Below, piece after piece: positions 9,252 to 15,726 of a DNA stretch of 19,433 bases. Below the pieces are notes generated by a model that searched no databases, was not told the origin of the DNA, and was given only the letters and a program-made list of their open reading frames with translations. This DNA comes from CAYMEV01 sp964431655 [NCBI: uncultured bacterium] (GTDB taxonomy: Bacteria > CAYMEV01): contig CAYSKJ010000049.1 of NCBI GenBank assembly GCA_964431655.1, forward strand, positions 1-19,433, given 5' to 3'. The first letter of the stretch is position 1. Each line of letters begins with the position of its first letter. The translations under genes were made by a program, and so were the position numbers.

Positions 9252-10109
9252 CTAATTTCTGCCTGTAGTTACCAGCCTGGGAACTATACCCGCTTTCTTT
9301 AAGTGGGTCACGGTAAGGTCACTGGCTGCATCTACCAGGTTCATCTGTATTTCAAGCACCTGAGTAACTTTTGGATTTCTGGTTCTTGAAAGGATATCCG
9401 CCCATTTCTCCAGGGCATTTTCATCAAGGGCTTTTTTATCATAGAAGAATTTTAGAAAAGCCCTGGCCTCCCTTTTCAGCGTCCTTTTTATCATCTCCCT
9501 TTCCTTCATGGCTATACAATTATTTACTATTGCATCCAGCGATTTCAGCATGGCAGGTTTGAGACCCTGCCCCCACAGAACATCCACAGCCTCATCATTA
9601 TTCATTCTGTTGGTGAGTTCCCTGATAAGATGGTTTTTCAGCCCTTCATCAAAAGAGCCGTCCTTTGCCTGACTTTCATAATACCGCTGAAGCAGGTCTG
9701 CAGTTGTTTTGGCATAAGGAATGTCCATCCTTCTGAAACTGCCTGGACGTGGCTGAATGGCATTTCCCCTGTCAACGCTGACATAGTACCGGTTGACCCG
9801 TTCTTTCCCGCATCCGTCATATCCATATACCTTTACCCTGAATTCCTGGGCATTCCCTTCATTCCATATAACTTCGCAAAAATACCTGTTTCCCTGAACA
9901 TAATCCTTAACGAACTGGCCGCCGGTTATACTCCAGTTCACACTTCTGAAGACACCTTCAGTTATGACTGAATAGGTATGCCTCTCCCCCAGTTTTACAT
10001 TCCCGGGACCCTGAATATCCCTGAAATAACCTTCAGGACAGCCAGCAATGCAATGGAAGGCAAAAACAGCAAAAATCATTAAAGATAGCACAGCAGTTTT
10101 CCCCGACAT
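9252..10109 (-). CDS. Lipoprotein with a PKD-like domain and helical C-terminus
   Basis: I chose ATG at 10109 (285 residues) because GGAGGT lies exactly seven bases upstream. An in-frame ATG at 10124 overlaps that Shine-Dalgarno and is unlikely. The hydrophobic signal ends in a lipobox-like IAGC (residues 21-24), so lipidation at Cys24 is plausible. Residues about 30-120 look like a PKD/Ig-like beta domain, with the pattern VNWSITGGQF, CEVIWNEGN and a conserved-looking GYDGCG. From about 135 to the end the protein is mostly helical and charged, with no family I recognise. It is monocistronic under its own promoter (10141-10169) and divergent from the metallo-hydrolase/kinase operon. Its role is unknown; surface or periplasmic binding is an inference. 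Confidence 0.7.
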   Translation of the reverse strand: MSGKTAVLSLMIFAVFAFHCIAGCPEGYFRDIQGPGNVKLGERHTYSVITEGVFRSVNWSITGGQFVKDYVQGNRYFCEVIWNEGNAQEFRVKVYGYDGCGKERVNRYYVSVDRGNAIQPRPGSFRRMDIPYAKTTADLLQRYYESQAKDGSFDEGLKNHLIRELTNRMNNDEAVDVLWGQGLKPAMLKSLDAIVNNCIAMKEREMIKRTLKREARAFLKFFYDKKALDENALEKWADILSRTRNPKVTQVLEIQMNLVDAASDLTVTHLKKAGIVPRLVTTGRN

Positions 10110-10140
10110 ATAAAATACCTCCATATTTCAGTTTTCTCAC

Positions 10141-10169
10141 ATTATATCTGTTATAATCAATGAATTCAA
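10141..10169 (-). promoter_or_regulatory. Sigma70-type promoter of the lipoprotein gene
   Basis: Minus-strand TTGAAT (10169-10164), 17-bp spacer, perfect TATAAT (10146-10141). Transcription would begin near 10134, giving a leader of about 25 nt that contains the GGAGGT of the lipoprotein gene. Confidence 0.75.
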
Positions 10170-10201
10170 CAATATAAAGCAGTTTGCCCTGCCCTATTTG
10201 C

Positions 10202-10230
10202 TTGCAAACCGGTTTTATTACTGCTATAAT
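10202..10230 (+). promoter_or_regulatory. Sigma70-type promoter of the metallo-hydrolase/kinase operon
   Basis: TTGCAA (10202-10207), 17-bp spacer, perfect TATAAT (10225-10230). Initiation near 10237 excludes the in-frame TTG at 10233 as start codon of the following gene. It lies back to back with the lipoprotein promoter, with 32 bp between the two -35 boxes. Confidence 0.75.
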
Positions 10231-10262
10231 CATTGCAGAACGGTTTAGCGTGGTTGTTTGCT

Positions 10263-11099
10263 TTGGATACTACCATTAGAATAATAGTGGATAACAATAC
10301 CCTTATTGACCGTTATTTCTACGGTGAACCCGCTTTTTCCCTGTATATAGAAAGCAATGGCCTTAAACTGCTGTTCGACACTGGCTACTCAGGGATCCTC
10401 CTGGAAAACTCAAGTAAAATGTCAGTTAATTTGCTGGGTCTTGATTATATCGTCATCTCCCACGGACATATCGACCATACAGGCGGGCTGGAAGCCCTCA
10501 GCAGGCTTTTCATGGAGGCTTCCAGTGAAGGCATTCCCCATAAGCGCCCTGAGATCATTGCACATCCCCGGGCTTTCTTTAGGAAAAAACTAAAAAACAA
10601 TCTGAGCATTGGCTCCAGCGCAGGACTGGAAACCCTGAGGGGCATTTTCCCTGTCAGGCTGTCAAAAGAACCGCTCAAATTAGGCAATTTTACCTTCCTG
10701 GGAGAGATACCTTCCTATTTTCCCTTCGAGGCTGAAAAACCCATGGGATATATGAAAGATACCTGCTGGCAGGAGGATTATCTTCTGGATGATTCGGCAA
10801 TGGCCATAGAGACCGACTCCGGTCTCGTAATAATCACAGGCTGCAGCCACAGGGGAATCTGCAATATCACCCGTCATGCGCTGAATACTGCAAAACAACA
10901 GTATATCGCTGATATTATAGGCGGTTTTCACCTCATTGATGCATCGAATGACACAATATTACAAACTGCACAGCAACTGCAGGCTTATGCTCCTGAATGC
11001 GTTCATCCCTGCCACTGCACGGGTATGAAGGCTCTTTTAACCCTCGACAGCTATGTAAAGGTAAAGGAGTCAGGTGTGGGCCTGAAACTGGTTTACTGA
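10263..11099 (+). CDS. MBL-fold metallo-hydrolase of the dihydropterin/RFAP-P synthase-like group
   Basis: The sequence is a metallo-beta-lactamase fold enzyme. The metal motif HxHxDH is seen as SHGHIDHTGG, with later ligands in ITGCSHRGICN and IIGGFHLI, and a C-terminal HPCHCTG. The order and the opening VDNNTLIDRYFYGEPAFSLYIE match proteins usually annotated as 7,8-dihydropterin-6-methyl-4-(beta-D-ribofuranosyl)aminobenzene-5'-phosphate synthase-like, whose function in bacteria is mostly unproven. The start is inferred. The frame is open from TTG at 10233, but the promoter places transcription start near 10237, so TTG at 10263 (278 residues) is preferred; it gives the N-terminus expected for the family. 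TTG at 10254 is the other candidate. No strong ribosome binding site is visible. The kinase gene starts six bases after the stop. Confidence 0.8.
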   Translation: MDTTIRIIVDNNTLIDRYFYGEPAFSLYIESNGLKLLFDTGYSGILLENSSKMSVNLLGLDYIVISHGHIDHTGGLEALSRLFMEASSEGIPHKRPEIIAHPRAFFRKKLKNNLSIGSSAGLETLRGIFPVRLSKEPLKLGNFTFLGEIPSYFPFEAEKPMGYMKDTCWQEDYLLDDSAMAIETDSGLVIITGCSHRGICNITRHALNTAKQQYIADIIGGFHLIDASNDTILQTAQQLQAYAPECVHPCHCTGMKALLTLDSYVKVKESGVGLKLVY

Positions 11100-11105
11100 A
11101 AGAAT

Positions 11106-14100
11106 ATGACACTGCTAAAACCAGACACAGAAATCAACAACAGATACATAATCAGGGATCTTATAGGCAAAGGTGCTTTAGGTGCTGTCTATCTCGTCTC
11201 TGACATGTATAAATCCTGTCAGCCTGCGGCCCTGAAAACAATCCTGAACAAGGCCCTCAGGAAAAAGGGTTCTCTGGCTCGGTTCAAACATGAATACGAG
11301 GTGATGACAAGACTTAAACATCCCAACCTGATAGAGGTTTATAATTTCGGCTATGATGAAGTCAGGGAAATATACTATTTAACCATGGAGTATTTTAATG
11401 GCAGAACACTGCAGAATATTATCAGAAATAAAACCCTAAAGGACCTGCACAGCCTGATAAATATATTCATCGAGCTTCTCAGGGGTATAGAATTCATTCA
11501 CAGCAGGAATATAATATGCAGGGATATAAAACCATCCAATATCATGGTCAATGGAAATAAAGTAAAAATCATGGACTTTGGCCTTTCAGACATCAAAAAG
11601 CTTGACATGGAAAATATCAAGGGCTCTGTTATTTATCAGGCTCCTGAAACCTTCAGAGGGCAGGGAGATTATAAAATCGATATATTCGCCCTGGGTATTA
11701 TCTTCACCGAACTGCTTACTGGCAGGCCTCTTTACCATGACAGCTCCGTATCCTTTATCCTTCCGATGATTATAGATGAAGAAAGTTTCAGGGAAAACCA
11801 GAGGCATGTGATAGAAACACTGATTCCTGATAATCTCAAGCCTGTAGCCTACAAAATGACTGCCTACTGCAGTAAGGACAGGTATTCATCCTGCATGGAC
11901 ATTATCCAGGATATCAACAGATCCCTTGGCCTGTCCTATCCTCTGGAAACAGAACCTACAATGGAGGCCTATGTTTCAGGAATCAGCTTTACCGGCAGGA
12001 AAGGGGATATAAAAAAACTGAAAACCCACCTTCTGTCTCATAATCCCGTTCCCCGGCTCCTTCTGATATCCGGCAATCCAGGAATTGGGAAAACAATGAT
12101 GCTGGCAGAACTTAAAAAGTTCTGCCAGCTTAATGACATCCTGTTCCTTGACTCTTACTGCCCTGGAGGAGAATCCAGAACTTTAAATGCCGTGGAACTG
12201 ATCATACAGCAGATAAAGCACTACAGCAGCAAATCCATAGACTTTTCAAAGGCGCAGACAGGACCGGGTTTTGTAAAAGCTGATTTCGGCGGCTCCGGTT
12301 TAGACACCAAAAGCCTATACCTGCAGAATATTGTCAATTATATAATTAACTTCCTGTCTTCTTCAAAAAGGAAAACCGTATTTTATTTTGATGATGTTTC
12401 CGGGATTGACTCCTTCAGTCTTACAACGGTTTTATCTCTCCTGAGGATAATAAAAGACAGGCCTGCCCTGAGAAAAAGGCTAATCCTTTTTGCAAGCATA
12501 AAGGAAGAAGAACTTGATAATTTTCTTAATAATACAGGCACTGCAGACACGAAAGAAATATTTGCAGTTCACCGAATGAAGCCATTTAAGCCTGGCCAGG
12601 TCCGCCAGTATTTTCAGAATGTTTTCGGAGCAGGGAGGTATGACAGCTCAATCAGGGATAATATTAGCTTTATTACAAAAAAGACAGGGGGAAACCCTTA
12701 TTTCCTTTCAGAATTCATAAAATACACCCTAAAAGAAGGCATAATAGTCAGAACAGGCAGGCTATGGTCCATCAGCGGTGAAATCGGGAAACTTGACATT
12801 CCTTCATCAATAAAGGAGATTCTTGACAGCAGGATAGAATTATTCACTGATAACCCTGTATCAAAAAAGCTGCTTTTAATCCTTGCCCTTCTCAGGATAC
12901 CCGCGGACCTTAATATTTTATCCTGTTTCTTCAAACCTGGCGAAAAAAGCGTTTTAATCAGCTTTCTGGGCATTTTTGAAAAAACCGGGCTTATCATGCA
13001 CAGCAGGCTTAATCAAATCAGCTATGCGGTTTCCAATGGCCTTGTGAGGGAGAGGATACTTCACAAAATACAAACCGGAAAAGAAATCCATCTTATCATT
13101 GCCCGCAAACTTGAATCAGTGTTCAGTGACAACCGGGACATCCTTGCCGATGAGCTTTCACACCACTACAGGCTAGCCGGTGACAAAGAAAAAGAGATCC
13201 ACTATATACAGAAATACTGCTCAGGCATAATTCTCAGGCATTATGACTTCAATGACCTTATGTCCCGTTACAGAAGGGCATTGACCCTGTCAGAAAACCT
13301 GCACGGTAAGATTCACAAGATTACAGCATCCATTCATGAAAGTATTGCAGACCTGTATTACAGAAACCATGACCTTCAAAAAGCCTTGAAAGCTTACCAG
13401 ACTGCCCTGGAAATCATAGAGAATCTTGAATGCACACCTTCGGCAGATTATGCCTTAATATTGAGCAGGCTCGGCTCTGTCTATTACAGGAATCAGAATA
13501 TGGATAAAGCCCTGGAAAGCTATAAATCCTGCCTGTCCTTGCACAGAGAAATAACCGATAAAGATGATGAAAAAACAGCAGACCTGTTCATAAAAATATC
13601 AGAGGTTTATATATCCCGTAATAGTTTCGAAATAGCAGTCAGCTACCTCGACAGGGCCTACTATATCCTGAAAGGCCTCTATGGTGAAGAATCGGATAAA
13701 ATCGCCGATTTACTGGAAGCCTATGCATTTTTCTATTTTCAGAAAGGGGACAACAGGAAATCTGCCCAGTACCTGCACATGGTAATAGATTTAAAAAAAA
13801 GCAGGGAAAATTGCAGTTCAATCTACCTGGCACTTCACTATATGCGCCTTGGAATAATATATACAAGGCTGGGATCCTTCGGCCAGGCCCTCACCTATTT
13901 AAAAAAAAGCCTGAGTATGCAAAGAACCTATTACAAGTCAAAACACCCTGATCTTGCCTCTGTTTACGGAGCCATGGGGGTATTGTACCTTAAACTATGC
14001 AATTACAGGAATGCCATGGCTTATGTGAAAAAAGCCCTTGTCCTGTGCCGCATCTTTTTTGGTGAAAATAGCCCGTTTACCGCTGATATGATGATTAACC

Positions 14101-14678
14101 TTTGCAATATTTACTCAGACATGGGAAGATATATCCCTGCCTTAAAGCTCGCCATAAATGCGCTGGGCATATACACTGAAGCCTATGGCCCTGAAAGTCC
14201 GCAAAGCGCCATGGCCTGCAATAATATAGGCATTCAGTACAATAAGTGCAGCAGCCCGAAAAAAGCTGTCCCTTACCTGCAAAAAGCAGTAAAAATCAAC
14301 AGCCGGACCTACAAAAAAAGCAATCCCATACTGGGTATAAATTACATTAATATTGGTGTGTCCTATCACCAGCTCAAGGAATACAAAAAGGCTGTATACT
14401 ATTATGAAAGAGCTCTCGATATACTTACAAATACCCTCGGAAAGGAGCATCCCAATATCTCTCACATATATTACAATATAGGCCTCTGCTTTCAATTCAG
14501 GGAAGATTTGAAAAAAGCACTCTTTTATTATGAAAAGGCCCTTGCAATCTCTGTTCCTTCCCTTGGCACCGATAATCCCTATTCAAGGAGCCAGTACCAG
14601 AGTATTACCGAGCTATTAAAGGAAATCGGCGACCACAAGAAAAAAAGCATGTACGATAGCCTCTTTGGCGCATCATGA
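11106..14678 (+). CDS. Large Ser/Thr protein kinase - ATPase - TPR protein, PknK-like architecture
   Basis: The 1190-residue protein starts with a complete Hanks-type kinase (about 14-275): glycine loop GKGALG (21-26), Lys44, Glu63, catalytic loop CRDIKPSN (138-145; HRD is CRD, Asp140 kept), DFG (157-159) and APE (179-181). Next comes a STAND/AAA_16-type ATPase (about 294-500) with Walker A GNPGIGKT (323-330) and Walker B-like VFYFDD (425-430), then a helical region. From about 739 to 1180 there are about ten TPR units (A-x-x-Y-x-x-A-L patterns). No membrane segment, cyclase or HTH output is seen, so the protein should be cytoplasmic. Mycobacterial PknK has a comparable kinase-ATPase-helical-repeat layout. 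It probably phosphorylates partners in response to a signal sensed by the ATPase/TPR part; targets are unknown. It starts six bases after the metallo-hydrolase stop with only a weak GAAAG upstream, suggesting translational coupling. Confidence 0.9.
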   Translation: MTLLKPDTEINNRYIIRDLIGKGALGAVYLVSDMYKSCQPAALKTILNKALRKKGSLARFKHEYEVMTRLKHPNLIEVYNFGYDEVREIYYLTMEYFNGRTLQNIIRNKTLKDLHSLINIFIELLRGIEFIHSRNIICRDIKPSNIMVNGNKVKIMDFGLSDIKKLDMENIKGSVIYQAPETFRGQGDYKIDIFALGIIFTELLTGRPLYHDSSVSFILPMIIDEESFRENQRHVIETLIPDNLKPVAYKMTAYCSKDRYSSCMDIIQDINRSLGLSYPLETEPTMEAYVSGISFTGRKGDIKKLKTHLLSHNPVPRLLLISGNPGIGKTMMLAELKKFCQLNDILFLDSYCPGGESRTLNAVELIIQQIKHYSSKSIDFSKAQTGPGFVKADFGGSGLDTKSLYLQNIVNYIINFLSSSKRKTVFYFDDVSGIDSFSLTTVLSLLRIIKDRPALRKRLILFASIKEEELDNFLNNTGTADTKEIFAVHRMKPFKPGQVRQYFQNVFGAGRYDSSIRDNISFITKKTGGNPYFLSEFIKYTLKEGIIVRTGRLWSISGEIGKLDIPSSIKEILDSRIELFTDNPVSKKLLLILALLRIPADLNILSCFFKPGEKSVLISFLGIFEKTGLIMHSRLNQISYAVSNGLVRERILHKIQTGKEIHLIIARKLESVFSDNRDILADELSHHYRLAGDKEKEIHYIQKYCSGIILRHYDFNDLMSRYRRALTLSENLHGKIHKITASIHESIADLYYRNHDLQKALKAYQTALEIIENLECTPSADYALILSRLGSVYYRNQNMDKALESYKSCLSLHREITDKDDEKTADLFIKISEVYISRNSFEIAVSYLDRAYYILKGLYGEESDKIADLLEAYAFFYFQKGDNRKSAQYLHMVIDLKKSRENCSSIYLALHYMRLGIIYTRLGSFGQALTYLKKSLSMQRTYYKSKHPDLASVYGAMGVLYLKLCNYRNAMAYVKKALVLCRIFFGENSPFTADMMINLCNIYSDMGRYIPALKLAINALGIYTEAYGPESPQSAMACNNIGIQYNKCSSPKKAVPYLQKAVKINSRTYKKSNPILGINYINIGVSYHQLKEYKKAVYYYERALDILTNTLGKEHPNISHIYYNIGLCFQFREDLKKALFYYEKALAISVPSLGTDNPYSRSQYQSITELLKEIGDHKKKSMYDSLFGAS

Positions 14679-14679
14679 G

Positions 14680-14710
14680 TGAAGCAAAAGGGACGGTTCT
14701 TTTTGCTTCG
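14680..14710 (+). repeat. REP-like palindrome, copy 1
   Basis: GAAGCAAAAGG and CTTTTTGCTTC form an 11-bp stem with one G-T pair around the 7-nt loop GACGGTT. It begins two bases after the kinase stop codon, where it could also act as a terminator or 3'-end stabiliser. It differs from copy 2 at one internal base and at the last base. Confidence 0.8.
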
Positions 14711-14755
14711 CAGCCTGTGAATATCCCCACCAACTTGACATTTCCCGTTCCACAA

Positions 14756-14786
14756 TGAAGCAAAAGGGACGGTTCCTTTTGCTTCA
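14756..14786 (+). repeat. REP-like palindrome, copy 2
   Basis: TGAAGCAAAAGG and CCTTTTGCTTCA make a perfect 12-bp stem around loop GACGGTT, in the same orientation as copy 1 and 76 bp further on. The similar motif AAAGGGACGGTT...CTTTTT recurs in many bacterial genomes, often close to IS200-like/RAYT transposase genes. No such gene is in this window. Confidence 0.8.
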
Positions 14787-14902
14787 CACCAATAAATACC
14801 GGGTATGCAGCCATTTTCTTAATCAACCCAAAGCTTCAAAATAGCTTTGATACAGGGAATTTATGAAATTACCGTTGAGATTTAAAAAATATCTTCCTCC
14901 AT

Positions 14903-14931
14903 TTGACATTATGCCCGTTAATTATTATATT
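14903..14931 (+). promoter_or_regulatory. Sigma70-type promoter of the tonB gene
   Basis: Perfect TTGACA (14903-14908), 17-bp spacer, TATATT (14926-14931; five of six). The start point would be near 14938, giving a leader of about 50 nt that contains the mini-ORF. Confidence 0.7.
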
Positions 14932-14957
14932 ATATAGTAGAGAGGTAATTAAGGGCT

Positions 14958-14975
14958 ATGGATATTAAAAAATAA
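14958..14975 (+). CDS. Five-codon leader mini-ORF (MDIKK) before tonB
   Basis: ATG GAT ATT AAA AAA TAA lies in the tonB leader. Its TAA touches the AGGAGG of tonB. Bases 14958-14974 match the start of tonB (14990-15006) at 15 of 17 positions, consistent with a 32-bp tandem duplication of the start region. Its own ribosome binding site is poor (AAGGG only two bases away), so it may not be translated. If translated it would terminate on the tonB Shine-Dalgarno. Confidence 0.3.
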   Translation: MDIKK

Positions 14976-14989
14976 AGGAGGACAGAGTC

Positions 14990-15652
14990 ATGGATATTGA
15001 GAAATATGCGGAAAAGAGAAAAAAAGACGAAAACAGGATATGGAAGGCCTTTTATATTGCTGTTATAATTCATTTCATTTTCTTTTTACTGCAATGGAAT
15101 ATCTTCCATACTGAGGCATTGCCCGAAACGGAGAGACCTGTCATTGATATAAGCAGACTGCGTTTCCCGCCAAAGCAGGAACTGGAGGAAAAACAGATCA
15201 AAAGGGAGAAAACAGCTTATAAAATCATTCCTGACCCTGAACCCGCTGACTTAAAGATCGGTTACCCTGAAATAGACCCGAATATCTGGATAAACCATGA
15301 AGAAGAGGAACCCATAGACTACAATTTTGATGATATAAAACCCAGTCCTATAATCTATAATGAATGGGATGTCCTGGAAAAACCGGTTAAAACATCCGGA
15401 GAAGAACCGTTATACCCGGAGATTGCACGCCTGACCCGCCAGACCGGCATTGTTGTTGCCCAGCTGACAATCGGTACTGACGGCAGGGTAATCAAGGTTC
15501 AGATACTAAAGAGCATTAGAGGTAACTTTGAAGAGCATTTCAACAAAGCAGTGATGGAAGCTGTCAGCACCTACCGGTATAAGCCCGCAAGGCACCTGGA
15601 CAGGAATGTAGCCGTAAAAATCAATGTAACTTTCACTTTCAGACTTAATTAA
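14990..15652 (+). CDS. TonB family energy-transducing protein
   Basis: TonB proteins carry energy from the inner membrane to outer-membrane transporters. Residues 1-18 are cytoplasmic and charged, and residues about 19-37 form the single membrane anchor. A periplasmic Pro/Glu-rich linker covers about 38-135. The C-terminal TonB domain (about 138-220) has the expected YPEIARLTRQTGIVVAQLTI, GTDGRV and YRYKPA patterns and ends in a strand (VTFTF). The start is clear: GGAGG eight bases before ATG at 14990. No exbB, exbD or receptor gene is adjacent. It has its own promoter and converges with dnaE, with 71 bp between stops. Confidence 0.85.
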   Translation: MDIEKYAEKRKKDENRIWKAFYIAVIIHFIFFLLQWNIFHTEALPETERPVIDISRLRFPPKQELEEKQIKREKTAYKIIPDPEPADLKIGYPEIDPNIWINHEEEEPIDYNFDDIKPSPIIYNEWDVLEKPVKTSGEEPLYPEIARLTRQTGIVVAQLTIGTDGRVIKVQILKSIRGNFEEHFNKAVMEAVSTYRYKPARHLDRNVAVKINVTFTFRLN

Positions 15653-15707
15653 CAGGTTTAACCATAATTTAGGCATATTGAATGCTCTCTGGAATCAGAT
15701 GTCCTGC

Positions 15708-15726
15708 TAAAACCTGAAAGGTTTTA
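15708..15726. terminator. Hairpin between convergent tonB and dnaE, possible bidirectional terminator
   Basis: TAAAACC and GGTTTTA form a 7-bp stem with a 5-nt loop. The dnaE stop codon (15724-15726) lies within it. Only the T residues inside the stem resemble a U-tract, so efficiency is doubtful. Confidence 0.4.

Larger units (their letters stand above)
14679..14989. other. 311-bp intergenic region between the kinase and tonB genes
   Basis: No credible gene is present; a minus-strand open frame of 73 codons runs through the repeats and looks accidental. The region holds two REP-like palindromes (14680-14710 and 14756-14786), a small hairpin CAAAGCT-loop-AGCTTTG (14829-14849), the tonB promoter (14903-14931) and a five-codon mini-ORF (14958-14975). 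Confidence 0.7.

Noticed and set aside
10110-10124. ATG at 10124 as start of the lipoprotein
   Set aside because: This ATG overlaps the GGAGGT that is ideally spaced for the ATG at 10109.
10233-10262. TTG at 10233 as start of the metallo-hydrolase
   Set aside because: It lies directly after the TATAAT and upstream of the expected transcription start; the family N-terminus fits the TTG at 10263.
11106-14678. CRD instead of HRD as a sign that the large kinase is inactive
   Set aside because: The catalytic Asp140, Lys142, Asn145 and DFG Asp157 are all present; only the His is changed, which active kinases can tolerate.
14679-14790. Two spaced palindromes as a CRISPR array
   Set aside because: There are only two units, they form strong hairpins with a mobile-element look, the single intervening stretch is 45 bp, and no cas gene is present.
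14605-14826. Minus-strand 73-codon frame over the REP-like repeats
   Set aside because: It overlaps the kinase end and both palindromes, with no ribosome binding site or recognisable protein.
14829-14849. CAAAGCT/AGCTTTG hairpin as a terminator
   Set aside because: No T-run follows on either strand and the loop is AT-rich; it is probably incidental.
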